This document shows, piece after piece, positions 20,971 to 32,525 of a DNA stretch of 64,000 bases. The stretch is from NCBI GenBank assembly GCA_023614405.1, contig CM042694.1:478551392-478615391 (forward strand), in the 5' to 3' direction. Both the position numbers and the translations under genes were made by a program. The stretch is from Avena insularis (lineage: Eukaryota; Streptophyta; Magnoliopsida; Poales; Poaceae). Each line of letters opens with the position of its first letter. Position 1 is the stretch's first letter. The notes beneath the pieces were generated by a model that had not been told where the DNA came from, searched no databases, and saw only the letters and a list, made by a program, of their open reading frames with translations.

Positions 20971-22262
20971 AGTGGTCCATTAGGTCCTTTCCTAGATGCT
21001 ACGATTGCTAGAACTGTAGCTGGAAATACCGAAACTCCTAATGAATACACTACTACACCAATTAGTTCACCTGAGTCTAGAGAGAGCTATGATATTCAAG
21101 ACGGTTATATAGAGATGACCGATGAATTTATTAAAGAATTTCAAAACACCCATGATAGGAGTGCTATTAAGAGTCTCCTTGAGAGGCATACTATAAAACC
21201 CAAATTGTCTCCTAATGCTAAGTTTGATGCATCTCCCATAAACATTAAATATAAGGATTATGATTTCTCTCTTGATCTTTCTTACATAGCTATTGTTGAG
21301 AAAGAACCTTTTTGTGGGAGTAAGAATGAAGTGCGGTAGCACATATGACTGAGCTTTCTACCATGAGTGGCTTATTTTTTGATGATATTAAGGTGCGCAC
21401 CTACTTTGTTGCTAAAATTTCCCTTTTTCACTGAAAGGAGAAGCTAAAACTTGGTTTAATAATTTACCTCCTAGATCTATTGATATCCCTGATTGCTTGA
21501 TTAGTACTTTCTGCAGAAATATTTTCCTCCTAGTGCTAGACATGCTATTTTGCAGGAACTTTTTGATTTTTAACAGGGAGAAAAAGAGATATTGCCTGAA
21601 TCATGGGCAAGGTTTTGTGCTTTGATTCATGCATAGGCTGGATATCCATTACCTAAGAATGAGCTTCTTGATATATTTTATAATGGACTAACTGAAGAAT
21701 CTAGGACATACCTGGATAGTTCTGCTGATTGTGTTTTCAGGAATAGGACTCCCAAGGAAGCTATGGAATTAATGGCTAAAATAAGCAAGAATTATGAAGA
21801 CTGGACTCCTCTTGAACCAGCTATACCTGAAACAATTATACCTGAACCAGCTATACCTGCGCCTATACCAACATCGAAGAAGAGGGGAGTTATTGAACTA
21901 AATGATGAAGTGATGAAGGAAGCTAAGAAATGTCTTAAGGAGAAAGGAATTAAAGCTGGTCATGTCAAGAATTTACCTCCTATAGAAGAATTATGTAAGC
22001 CAATTCCCCACTCATCCACTATTGAGGTACACTCTCTCCAACATTTTGATCTATGCTTAGAAGAATTTGATGTTTTTATTGTTAAGCAATATAATTTTAA
22101 TAAAAGGGTGCAAAATTATCTAATGGAAAACACTAGAGCTATTGTTGAGTTAAAAGATATTGTGGAAAGAACCTCTAATGATGTTAAAATGCTTGTTAAA
22201 CATTTTCAAATGGTTCAAACTCAAATTGATCAGCTTATTAAGTGACAAAAGGACTTGCTAGT
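20971..22262 (+). pseudogene. Athila-lineage gag, copy 2, 5' part
   Basis: It equals copy 1 from residue 70 of gag. Open pieces are 20950-21339 and 21763-22245 (160 codons). Intervening stops and frame changes at the TTTTTCACTGA block are shared with copy 1, so they predate the duplication. Copy 2 has a private change near 22243 (AAGTGAC for AAGGTAC) that ends the second piece early. The original gag start is not included in this copy. Confidence 0.8.
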
Positions 22263-22264
22263 TA

Positions 22265-23401
22265 ATGCTGCTAAAAAAACATGCTTATGAAATTAGAACT
22301 AGAAGTGGTGCTGCCACCCAGGATCCTCTATATCCTGAGGGGCATCCTAAAAGAATTGAGCAGGATTCGCAACAAGCTGAAAATAGTGGTACTTCTACTA
22401 AGAAAAGAAAAAACAAACATAAAACTATTGTAGAACCCTCTGAACCTGCTAAAGATCCTAATAGTATATCTGTCTCTGATGCTGAAACGAAAAGTGGTAA
22501 TGAAGAAAATGATGCTCCTGATAAAGAAAAAGTTGAAGAAGAACCTGAAAGGCATACTAAGAATACTAAATACACTAAAGAAGATTTTGTTGCTAAGAAA
22601 CATGGTAGTGAAAGAGAGCCTTGGGTCCAAAAACCTATGCCTTTCCCTGATAAAAAACACAAGTCAAAGGAAGATGAACACTATAATAAGTTTTGTGAGT
22701 GGATGAAACCTTTATTCTTGCAAATTTCTCTGACTGATGCTATTAAATTGCCTCCTTATTCAAAGTATATGAAGGATATTGTCTCGAATAAAAGGAAGCT
22801 CCCTAATGAAGAAATTTCTACTTTGCTTGCTAATTATTCCTTTAATGGTAAGGTTCCTAAGAAACTTGGAGACCCAGGGATTCCAACTATTCCTTGCTCT
22901 ATTAAAAATATTTATGATAGAACTGCTTTGTGTGATTTGGGAGCAGGAGTTAGTGTTATGCCTTTTTCTCTCTACAAGAGACTTCAATTGGAAAAACTAA
23001 TACCAACTGATATATCTTTGCAAATGGCTGATAAATCTACTACTATTCCTGTTGGTATATGTGAGGATGTACCTGTTCAAGTGGCTCATAATTTCTTGAT
23101 ATTAACTGATTTTGTTGTGCTTGAAATGCCTGAAGATGATAATATGTCTATTATTCTTGGGAGACCTTTTCTTAACACTGGAGGAGCTGTTATTAATTGT
23201 AATCAAGGAAAGGTGACTTTCAATGTTAATGACAAGGAACATATTGTCTATTTCCCCAAGAAGATTAATAGGACTTATGGTTTGAATTCAATTGAACATG
23301 TTGAGGGCATTCAAGTTGGAGAAATATATTGTCCCATACCAAGAGAAAAATATGAAACTATTATGATTGGGACCATTGCCATCAAGGTTGAGGTAACATA
23401 A
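22265..23401 (+). CDS. Athila-lineage gag C-terminus plus aspartic protease, copy 2
   Basis: A 378-codon open frame joins the Lys/Glu-rich gag tail (residues 1-170) to the protease (residues about 190-378), with CDLGAGVSVMPFSLYKRL and SIILGRPFLNTGG. It shows the original reading frame that the 2-bp deletion destroyed in copy 1. The apparent start codon lies just before a run of seven A's, where the upstream gag frame also ends, so in the ancestor gag most likely read through here. It is expressed only if the element is transcribed; no pol follows. Confidence 0.85.
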   Translation: MLLKKHAYEIRTRSGAATQDPLYPEGHPKRIEQDSQQAENSGTSTKKRKNKHKTIVEPSEPAKDPNSISVSDAETKSGNEENDAPDKEKVEEEPERHTKNTKYTKEDFVAKKHGSEREPWVQKPMPFPDKKHKSKEDEHYNKFCEWMKPLFLQISLTDAIKLPPYSKYMKDIVSNKRKLPNEEISTLLANYSFNGKVPKKLGDPGIPTIPCSIKNIYDRTALCDLGAGVSVMPFSLYKRLQLEKLIPTDISLQMADKSTTIPVGICEDVPVQVAHNFLILTDFVVLEMPEDDNMSIILGRPFLNTGGAVINCNQGKVTFNVNDKEHIVYFPKKINRTYGLNSIEHVEGIQVGEIYCPIPREKYETIMIGTIAIKVEVT

Positions 23402-24252
23402 TCATTAGTGGAATACAAAGTTTTGTTTCATATAAAATTGTTTTGGTAACAAGACTTGATCAACCTTGTTAACAAAGGGATTTTAATGAACAAAACAATG
23501 TTTTCACCATCATTATCCTCGCTTACTTTCATTTTATCCATTTTAGTTTTTTCTTTCGCTTAGTTTACTTTTCTTTTGCTAGTTGCTTGCATATTAGAGT
23601 GTCTTAGAACTTCTGAAGTTTTAGCTTTGTTTTGCTTTTGCATCATTCCAAAATCATCTTTCTGTCAGAAAATCATTCTTCAATACCTGAAAATTGCTCA
23701 AAAATAAAGTGTCTCGAAAAATTCTAGAAAATTCATATTAAATTTTTATGTGAAAAAAGGGGGAGAGAAGTGCCTGGAGAGTACCAGGGGGGCCCACCAG
23801 GCAGGCACACCACCTGGTGGCGCGGCTAGCCTAGGGGCGCGCCTGGCCATGGTGTGGGACACCCCTATCCCTCCACTCACTCTCTCACTTCCCACTTCTT
23901 TCTCTCTCCCGAGACAACATCAGTTCTTTGCTCGAAATCGCGTTCTTGCTGTTCTTGCCCACGATTTTTCGATCTCCTTGCTCAGCCCATCTTTGCTTCT
24001 GAAATTTGGAGCATTTGATCTTTGGTATGTGACTCCTTCGCTTGTCCAAGTAGATTTGTGTTTAGTGGTTTATATCTTGAGTATTTTGCTGCTGTAGGTG
24101 ATAGGTTATGAGAGCTTGTAAGCTTGTTCAGTGCTTAAAGATATTGTTTTGATGCATGTTTAGGCCTCTTACAAGTCCCTATGAGTAGTTCCCTTCATTA
24201 TGTATTCACTTTGCAATCACCTGTATAATGGATGTTTAAATTTCAGAATAGA
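23402..24252 (+). other. Non-coding spacer at the end of repeat copy 2
   Basis: It is nearly identical to 20120-20970, including the ACCACCTGGTGG palindrome and the C/T-rich tract. No gene is seen. It ends in ATGTTTAAATTTCAGAATAG, whose ATG (24232) opens a short frame into the third gag piece. Confidence 0.6.
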
Positions 24253-24465
24253 AGTGGTCCATTAGGTCCTTTCCTAGATGCTCCGATTGCTAGAACTGTA
24301 GCTGGAAATACTGAAACTCCTAATGAATACACTACTACACCTATTAGTTCACCTGATTCTAGAGAGAGTTATGATATTCAAGACGGTTATATAGAGATGA
24401 CCGATGAATTTATTAAAGAATGTCAAAACACCCATGATAGGAGTGCTATTAAGAGTCTCCTTGAG
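24253..24465 (+). repeat. Internal tandem repeat, partial copy 3 (213 bp)
   Basis: It matches the first 213 bases of the unit (17692-17904) and stops at CTCCTTGAG, after which the sequence changes to the ATHILA-ORF1-like segment. It marks the right breakpoint of the tandem duplication. Confidence 0.9.
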
Positions 24466-24930
24466 TGTAGTGTAGGACTTTCGATTTAGTTGTGCTTTGC
24501 CTAACCCCATGGTTCACTACAAAATTTACAATATAGCTTTCGACCTTCCTCTTGATGACTTTTGTGCAGCTATTAAGGTACCTCAGTGGGGATCATGCGG
24601 AAGGATTAAAGAGCGACATGCACCACTCACGGACTTGTATGCGGAGATTTGCCAAGGGAGCAACTTCTCCAAGGAGAGTGGGAAGATTCAGTAGGATGGT
24701 CACTCACTAAGGAGGAGCTCGATACGTATCTTGGAGAGCTCTCCCAATAGGAGCAGGATACAGGAAGGGAGGTTACAGATGATTCAGTCCAGCCCTCGAA
24801 TGAGGAGGAGTCTTCATATCAGCAGCCTACCTATGATTGGGGAGCCTCTTCTTCTTCCCAAGGGCCTAACCACGATCATTCTTACAATGACCCGCCTGCT
24901 TGGAACCCTTACCCGCATTGGGGTTGATAC
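24466..24930 (+). pseudogene. ATHILA ORF1-like segment (element 1)
   Basis: A frame at 24497-24694 reads MPNPMVHYKIYNIAFDLPLDDFC, which resembles the 'FDIPLDDFC' stretch of plant ATHILA ORF-1 proteins (Pfam ATHILA family, recalled not searched). Further on, in another frame and across a stop, come WSLTKEELDTYLGEL and a Ser/Gln/Pro-rich tail ending in NPYPHWG before a stop near 24927. The function of ATHILA ORF1 is unknown. The segment is truncated at its 5' end by the tandem-repeat junction. Confidence 0.5.
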
Positions 24931-26127
24931 CCACTTAGGCCAAAACCCTAAGCTTGGGTGGAGGTACACCGACATCACACTCATCTCCATATTATGTTTC
25001 ATCGGTACTTTGTATATTCATGTTTCGTTCTCTTTTTAGTTTTAGTTCTTTTTTTACTTTTGCTTTCTAAAACACAAAAAGACCAAAAATATTTCTGTTG
25101 TTTCTCTTTGTTTGTTTCTTCTACTTTTTGCCTTGGTTTGCTTTTTTCCTTTTGGCTTTGTCTTAATTATTCGAAAAACCCAAAAAGATTTCCCTTTGCT
25201 TCTCCTTCCTTTTGGTTCTTGCCTTTGAAAAGTAAAAACACCAAAAATATTTGTTGTTCTTCTTTGGTTTTGTGAAGTTGTTGCAGGGTTCAGCAGTCCT
25301 CAGTGGAATGTGGTTTCATGTTATTATTCAAGCCACACAAGTGAAGGGCAATAATGAGGATTAATGACAACTTGAGGTGTGGTAAGAGGCTGGTAACAAA
25401 CTCTATTTGTTTTCATTTTTGTACATATACTCATCATTGTGGGCATGCTTATTCTGTTCAAGTAGGGTATGTTATTTATGGATGCTTAGTAGTTCTTGCT
25501 TTCTTATGATTAACTCCTGCTTGCTAATAGTTTGTAGCATGTCATATGAATGTTTGCTTGCATTGCTCTATTCATAACTTGGTATGACACTGTGGTATCC
25601 TCCTCTGAATGTTTCACTTGAATCGACTTGGCACATGCTAATGCATGCATATGACTAAAAGAAAAATCAGTTAAGCCTCGATGAATTATTTTGCCTCAGG
25701 AGTCTTGAATCACTTTCATGCCATGATTAGTCATGTTTTGTTGCAAGCATGATTATGACAGTTGTTGCTCTCTCGTTTGTCGCTCCCTTACTATTCCTAG
25801 CCTTCACTTACACTGAGTATGAGCTCTACTCATGTTTCCAATTCCCCAAAACCAATATTGCCAAAAGTGTCCACCATACCTACCTATTAGCATCATTTGC
25901 TATTTCCTGCATATTCAATATGCCTTGTTTTCTTCCGAATAAAATGTTTGCTTAGTTAGTTAAGCTCTAACGAACTTGATGGCACACTTTATTTCTTGCA
26001 CTTAATAAACCTGAACCATTGTGACTGTCCATGAAAGTTATATGCTTGCAAATTATAGGCTGGGGATTAGCAGAAACGTGTTGTCACAGGGAACGCTTTC
26101 AACACCTGTAAATATATATACCCAGTT
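24931..26127 (+). other. 3' non-coding part of element 1 (left of the nested element)
   Basis: AT-rich sequence without a supported gene. It starts with an AAGCTTGGGTGGAGG polypurine-like site (24950-24965). Frames such as 24958-25275 and 25749-25955 are hydrophobic chance translations. The sequence continues beyond the nested element at 34038. Confidence 0.6.
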
Positions 26128-26132
26128 GATAT

Positions 26133-27637
26133 TGATACGTCATTTTGCATCACTATTCTATGTCATAATTCACTGTTATTCATTGATATATTTCATATTA
26201 AGAGATGATACTTATGTTATTTCATCCGTTTTTGCATGGTTGATGACTTTTGGAGCATGGATAGCTGCAGTCAGGATTCTGATGGAAAAGGTATTGTTTG
26301 GAGGCAAAATTCACGAAGATCATAAAATCCTGGAAAATATGCGGAAAATCCTATTTTTCCAGAAGACGAAGGCTGCTAGAAGAGGGAGTGGAGATGGGCC
26401 ACATGGGGCCCACACCAGCCCCTGGCGCGGGCAAGCCTAGGCCACACGACCAGGTGGTGTGGCCGCCCTGGCCCACCTCTAGCTCTCCCCTCTGGCGTAT
26501 ATATTCCTCCCGAAACCCGAAGACTCGGGGAGCAACCACAGAAAGATTCCACCACCTCTGCGGGGCGGAAAACACTGAGAGAGAAAGATCTCTCTGGCAG
26601 ACAGAATTCTACCGGGGCAATTCCTTCCCGGAGAGGGGAGATCATCGCCATCAACACCACCATCAAGCTGGATGTCATCGGGATCATCATCATCATCATC
26701 ATCACCATCAGCACCCTCATCACCATCTCCATATTGCTGTAACAATTGCGTTGAATCTTGCATAGTTCTTAGGGGAAACTTTCCCGGTGTTGATTACTCT
26801 TTGTAGTTGATTCTATTGAGTGAACCGTTGAATTATTGTTTATGTTCAGATTGTTATACATCATTATTCCATCTCTGATCATGATCCGTATGATGTCTGG
26901 TGAGTAGTTCGTTGTGTTCTTGAGGACATGGGAGAAGTCATGTTGTTAGTAGTGGAGTTGTGTTGAGAAAGATTCAATAGTTTGATATTTAAGTTGTGGT
27001 GTACTTCTTCTAGTGGTGTCATGTGAATGTCGACTACATGACACTTCACCTATATGGGCCTAGGGGAATGCATTGTGTATTTCTCTACTAATCGTAGGGG
27101 TTGCCGGAGTGACAGAAACCTAAACCCCCGTTAGGAAACCATTGCACAAGGGACATAAGGGTCTTACAGTTTAAAGCTATGGTTAGGTTTCTACCTTAAT
27201 TACTTTCTTGTACTTATGGATGTTTGCAAGGGGTATAATCACATGTATGTATTAGTCTTGGATGGGGAGGTACATTAGCACATGTTCACCCACACAACAC
27301 TTAGCAAGCTAAAGAAGATTAATCAGCTAAATGAAGTGAAAGCACTTGACAGTCTTCCCATGTGTCCTCGAGAACATTTGGTCATCTTAAGTAATACAAC
27401 TGGCTTGTCCTTTGCTGCATAAAGGATTGGGCCACTTGCTACATTTGTTCTTATTGTCTTTTATTTACTCGTACTTTGTTTACTTTCTTTATCAAAAACC
27501 CCTAAAAATCCGTTTGCTAAGTATTTGAAGAGAATTCCTGATCCATACCACTAGCCAGCACCTTCTGCTCCTCGTTGGGTTCGACACTCTTACTTATCGA
27601 AAATAATGCGATACACCCTTGTACTTTTGGGTCATCA
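26133..27637 (+). mobile_element. 5' LTR of element 2
   Basis: It shares its first 9 and last 9 bases with element 1 LTRs but has a different body. Possible TATA at 26499 (TATATATT). A CAT/ATC microsatellite at about 26683-26736 lies downstream of it. Frames on both strands here (26298-26765 plus, 26376-26763 minus) translate the microsatellite as His or Asp/Met runs and are not genes. Confidence 0.92.
26683..26736 (+). repeat. (CAT)n microsatellite in LTR
   Basis: Imperfect CAT/CAC trinucleotide run. It recurs at different lengths in the other LTRs of this family at 33075-33127, 57256-57297 and 63836-63892. Confidence 0.9.
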
Positions 27638-27648
27638 AGACTATTTTC

Positions 27649-27666
27649 TGGCGCTGTTGCTGGGGA
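27649..27666 (+). other. Primer-binding site (element 2), tRNA-Asp type, degenerate
   Basis: TGGCGCTGTTGCTGGGGA lies 11 bases after the LTR end and differs from the tRNA-Asp complement at two positions. Confidence 0.75.
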
Positions 27667-27753
27667 GTAAAGCGCTATTGGAGAGTGGAACTGGTAAAGG
27701 AAACTTCTACTATGAGTATTGTTTACTTGTATTAGTTGCTTTATTTTCGCTAT

Positions 27754-29051
27754 GGATAATTCCTTGAGTTTCTTATTTGGTAATGCTACTACCACTGCTA
27801 AGGTAGTAGATGAACCACCACCTGCTGAGGATAATACCTACAAGAATTAATGATCGTGTTATGGATAACTACTATGTTGGGGATGGAACTGTCCATCCCG
27901 GTGATCATTTACTCTTTATACACGAATTATGCGGGTTGTTCAAGTGTGCAGGTATTACCGCAGATCAAGTTAAGAAGAAGTTATTCTCATTATCACTGAA
28001 AGGAAGAGCTGAGGAATGGTATAAGCTGCTGAAGAATGGTCAAACTCTGGAATGGGAGGAAATAATGCCTCTCTTTTATTCAAAATTTTATCCTCCTAGT
28101 GAGATTCATAAAGATCAGAATCAAATATACAACTTCTGGCCTCTTGATGAAGAGAGTACAGCTCAAGCTTGGGGTAGATTGAAGTTACTAATGCTCAAAT
28201 GTCCTATTCATGAGCCCCCCAACAATATTATTATCAATAACTTTTATGCAAGGCTTTCTTTTCATGATAAGGATTTATTGGATGCTTCTTGTGATGGATC
28301 TTTCACTCGCATGGAAGAAGAAGCTAAATGGGATCTTCTGGATCGTATTCAAGACAATGCTGAAGCCTGGGAGAATGACAAAGGTAGAAAGTCAGGTATA
28401 AATTATGATTATGAATGCATTGAATCTTTTATGGGAACTGATGACTTTCAAAATATTAAAAATGCTTATGATCTAGACTCTCAAGATATTGCTTCTTATG
28501 TCAAGGCTTTTGCTTCCTATATTGAAGTGCCTAAAAAGAAGTGGAATAAGTATCATGAACCTTATAAAGATGTTGCTAAGAGTGTTCCTGCAACAAATAC
28601 TGAAGTTTATACTACTAATCATGTGTTACCCGAACCTTACATTGAGAAAATGCCTTTCCCAGTTAAGATAAAGAAACATTCTATGTTAGCTAGTATGGTT
28701 AATGAAAGTATATTCAAAGTTGTTGAACCTGATAAACAAATGGTTGATGAGCCTATAATAGCAAATGTGAAAGACTTTGTTACTAAATATTAAGAAGAGG
28801 GACACACTATCCTTTGTAAGGATACCTCTAATATTGTTTCACAAAGTAGTGTTATGAGAGCTAGTATTCCTGTGTTTTCTATTAGAATAAGTGATCATTG
28901 TTATGATGGCCCTTGTGATATTTATATTGTTAAGTTTATGCATGATACTGAAAGTTACTATGAGAGAGGGGAAAGTGTCCTTATGCATCTCAATAATATC
29001 AAGTTTCCTCGTTTTATGTTGAATGTTTGTTTACAAAATTCCCTTGCATAG
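27754..29051 (+). pseudogene. Gag of element 2 (frameshift and stops)
   Basis: The likely start is ATGGATAATTCC at 27754. An 11-bp deletion at about 27833, relative to the copy at 58269, shifts the frame. The main open frame (27810-28793, 327 codons) then carries the capsid-like block KGRAEEWYKLL, LFYSKFYPPSE and NNIIINNFYARLS typical of the retrotransposon gag domain. A TAA at 28791 replaces a GAA codon of the other copy. Homology continues in 28854-29051 (PVFSIRIS...CYDGPC...YERGESVLMHL), and a deletion near 29020 removes about 58 bases. The product would assemble particles around the RNA. Confidence 0.85.
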
Positions 29052-30231
29052 GAAGTGGGTTAGACTTAAATGTGTGTATTTTTGCTTCTTAATGCTCTCT
29101 TTCACTTCAATTCATATTCCTGAGTGAGCATCTTCAAAATTATCATGCCCATCTTAATGGCTATAAAGAAAGAGGTTTTTGGGAGACAACCAAATTTATT
29201 TTTGCTTTCAATTTGTTTTTGTTTTTGTTTTTGTTTCTTTGAGTCTTGGAAGTTATTACTTCGGTAATAACCTCTTCTTATCCTTTTTGTTTGGTTTTTG
29301 TGTCAAGATCAACCTCTAATGAGAGAGAAGTAAGATTTGGGGAAGTTGCTGTCCCGAAACAGATTTTTGTGCTTCACCGTAAAAATTCGTGAGAGATCTC
29401 TGTATGTCGGTTTGAGCTGTAATTTTTTGTGCTTCTGCACCAGGTTGTTATTTAACTTTTGTTAGTTTTGCACGTTTCGATTTGAGCAACATAAGATTTT
29501 AGAAAAAAATGATCTTTACCTGCTGGTCTGTTTTGACAGATTTTGCCAATCTTGCATTTGCTTCTTTATTCGATTTCCTTTTTGAACTCCTTTTGGGTCT
29601 TCGGAAGGAGTTGCTACAGTATCTTATGTTTTGATGGTTTTCAGTTGAAGTTGAACTCAAAAGGTTTTATCACTTCACTTATACTAATGTTGCTAATGAG
29701 AACTGTGTGAAGTTTTGTGTGAAAGAAATTTCCAAGTTAGTGAAGATAATGGTGTAATAAGGAAGTGAAAGGTTTTATGACTCAAGTAATAAGTGTATGA
29801 ATATGAAGATATTGATGTTATTCAAGTGGTGACTCCGGAATAACCCACTAAATACCAAATTCAGAGACCTGCAGAGTCTGTTTTCAAATAGGTAACAGTT
29901 CCGGCAAGAAAATTTCCACGAAATACTATCCAACTATATTTTTGCAGTTTTCAGTTAATATGGGAAGCTACGAAGCGAAAGTGGGACGGAAACGGAGCCA
30001 GGGTGTCTCACACCACCCTGTGGCGCGGGCCCACCCCTGGCCACGCCACCAAGTGGTGTGGCCACCCCGGACTCCGTCTCCGACCCGTTTTCTCCCGGTA
30101 CCTTCCTTTTGTTGTGAAACTTCGTAATATATAACCCCCCCGGATCTCTCGAGGTTCGTATATCGTGTTTTCGTCATGTTTTTGTTTCGATTTGTTTCTT
30201 CCAGGAACTATCTTTGAGAAGCTTAGAAGCA
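29052..30231 (+). other. Non-coding interior of element 2
   Basis: AT-rich interval between gag and the small second ORF. It has a GC-rich hairpin-prone block at about 30005-30065 (CACCACCCTGTGG / CCACCAAGTGGTGTGG). No supported gene. It matches 59688-60773 in element 3. Confidence 0.6.
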
Positions 30232-30233
30232 CA

Positions 30234-30434
30234 ATGGTGTCTGCCAAGGATAAGGGAAAGGAGCCTATGGAGAAAGACCTCCAAGACCCCGAGCAGGAGA
30301 AGGAGATCAAGAGTGAAGGTGAAGAGGAGGCAAAGCACACCGGCACTACCATTGCGAGCATTGGAGTGGTAGCAAACCCTGTCGGGACTATGTCAATTGG
30401 AGGGAAGCCTTCTCATCACCGTTCAGATCCCTAG
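30234..30434 (+). pseudogene. Small second ORF of element 2 (truncated)
   Basis: It starts MVSAKDKGKEPM and is strongly charged (Glu/Lys-rich). It stops after 67 codons. Element 3 has the same ORF at 172 codons (60774-61292). Here a stop and a deletion of about 150 bases before the conserved TFEIEDLGK-coding end break it. Function unknown; I recognise no domain. Confidence 0.6.
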
Positions 30435-30640
30435 TCACTTCCTCCGCGCGCCAAGAATCCTTTCCATGCCCTTATCCATAAGCATCAATACTAGAATATG
30501 CCCAAGGAGAAATTACACTCCAAGAGAATACCTTCGAGATTGAGGACTTGGGGAAATTGATCAAAGATCTCACCAAGAGAATACCAGCACCACCAAAGGA
30601 GTAATTCGTCATCAGGTTTGGCATCCCCTTGGTTTGTTCC

Positions 30641-30654
30641 AAGCTTGGGGGAGT
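30641..30654 (+). other. Internal polypurine-tract-like site (element 2)
   Basis: AAGCTTGGGGGAGT repeats the sequence that directly precedes the 3' LTR (AAGCTTGGGGGGAGT in the element 1 and element 3 copies). It lies about 1.9 kb upstream, soon after the second ORF, and its position is conserved in element 3 (61329-61342). Confidence 0.6.
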
Positions 30655-32516
30655 GTCGCGGTATCACATCACTATCTTCTATCTTTTTACCTTTTTAGTA
30701 GAGTCATATCATGAATAGAGAAGTTACCATGTAGGATGGTTTGCATTATGGAAGTGTCCCCCCTCTCGTTAGATATGTATCCCTTGGTGTGAGTTGCCGT
30801 TGTGGAATATTAATGAGAATTTCTATCATTTACTCTTTTGCATAACTTATATTAGTTTTCAATTCGTGGTTATATGATTGATCTTGTTGTTAGTATTGGT
30901 ATCACTTTGGGATCATTGAGTTAATTTAGTTGGTTTTGGCAAACCTGGCTTGGTCAGTAGCAACACTATTTTTGAGAGTTGAATGAAAAAGGTAAAAGTG
31001 CTCTAAAGAAAAATAATTTTATCATCTTTCTTTATTGATTTGCTCATAAGTCTAGTATTCTCTAGTTAAGATCTTTTGTGCTTCCAAGGAAGATTGCATG
31101 TTTGTTTTTATCACTTGTATGTTTGTCTGTTTCCTTCAACTCTTATACTTGCTACCCAGCCTTGCTAGCCAAAAACCTGTACTGAGAGGGAATTCTTCTC
31201 GTGCATCCAATCCTTAAACCCCAACCTATGCCATTTGTGTCCACCATACCTATCTATTAGCACTATTGCTATTCCAAGTAAATTCCTGTTTTGTCTACCT
31301 TCCAAAATAAACTTGTTATGTGAAAATTAGTGATTAAAGCTCTCACGAACTTGATGGCACACTTTACTTTCTTGCATCTAACAAACTTGAACCATTGGGT
31401 CCTTCTTTGTTGCGTATATGCTTGCGCTTTATGAGTTGAAGTTAGCAGAACCATATATCATGGGGAACGCTTTCAACACTGCCATGGTACTTTGTACCTA
31501 GTTGATATCATGATTCTTTTGCTTATGGATCCCGGCGGTGTGAAATAAAAATGGGAACTTGTAAGATCATGGAGTTCATATGTGTGTTAGAGAAATGCCT
31601 TGGCCGCTAGCCTAAGCCATGCCTAATCATGGTGGAAACTTGCAGCATAACTATAGTGAGCATTCTATGAAGCATCCTCAATAAAAACCTATGCAAATAG
31701 CAAATAAAAAGATTGTTGAGATGCTCATTGTCTATTTGCCTTGTCATTTTGATTATGGGTTAGCTCATGTATCATGTGCAAGGGGTACCCCGTTGGCGGT
31801 TCTCAATGATACACATGTATTTACAATGACAAGAGCTTACTTGTGACTGAAGTTGAGTAGCATGAGGTTCGATACTCGTAAGTAAGGGGCATGAGATTTC
31901 AACTTATAACTTGTCAAGCATATCCTCTTAGTTGTGTCACTTTAACCTTAATCACCTAAAGATGCCTATGATAGGGGCAATGAGGGCTGAAAGCTAATAA
32001 GTACCATAATTTTTGGGAGCTCTTTATGAAACTTGCAATCTCTGCTTCCCTCTACGAAGGGCCTTTCTTTTACTTTGTAGTTGAGTCAGTAAACCTATTC
32101 CCTTCTATCTCAGCAAGTATTTTGAGTTGTTGTGTTTCATTCATTCATATGATGATTTATTCAATCATGTTTCTTATGTTCCTTGTTTTGCACATTGTTC
32201 TTATCTTGGTGATTACTACTTTGAAAGCTATCATTGAAAATCAGTTATTTGTGAATTCCATCAAATTATCAACTATTCTTTGACCAAGAGCTAAGTTTGC
32301 CATTACCAATTATGATTTACTTCATGTATCTCTATTGTGTTTCCTTTACTTATTGCAAGTTAAGTTATACAATAGTGAGTTGTCTTCTATTATGATCTAT
32401 GTATTGATGAATGTGATGCTTCTTGTCCGTATTATTTTATCGACTCTTCACTCCATAAACCTGAGGTCATGTTTATTGAGCTCAGTTTTGCTTGGGTACA
32501 AGCGAAGTCTAGGCTT
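30655..32516 (+). other. 3' non-coding region of element 2
   Basis: About 1.9 kb with no supported gene. Hydrophobic frames such as 32026-32283 are present also in element 3 (62789-63124) but differ in length and carry stops. I treat them as unsupported. Confidence 0.55.
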
Positions 32517-32525
32517 GGGGGGAGT
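32517..32525 (+). other. 3' polypurine tract (element 2)
   Basis: GGGGGGAGT directly before the LTR TGATACG; it primes plus-strand DNA synthesis in LTR elements. Confidence 0.85.

Larger units (their letters stand above)
20971..24252 (+). repeat. Internal tandem repeat, copy 2 (3282 bp)
   Basis: This is the second full unit, directly abutting copy 1. At its start the spacer sequence ...TTTCCGAATAG joins gag sequence AAGTGGTCC, whereas in copy 1 gag precedes it (GATAAAAGTGG). The short shared AAG at the junction may have guided the exchange. Confidence 0.95.

Noticed and set aside
26298..26765. Histidine-rich open frames across the LTRs (also 32958-33164, 56871-57332, 63608-63925)
   Set aside because: The His runs are translations of the (CAT)n microsatellite inside LTRs, open on both strands and without a domain or constant start.
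32026..32283. Hydrophobic 'membrane protein' frame in the element 2 3' region, also at 62789-63124
   Set aside because: Length and stops differ between the two copies and the AT-rich sequence favours hydrophobic chance frames; an env-like gene is not supported.
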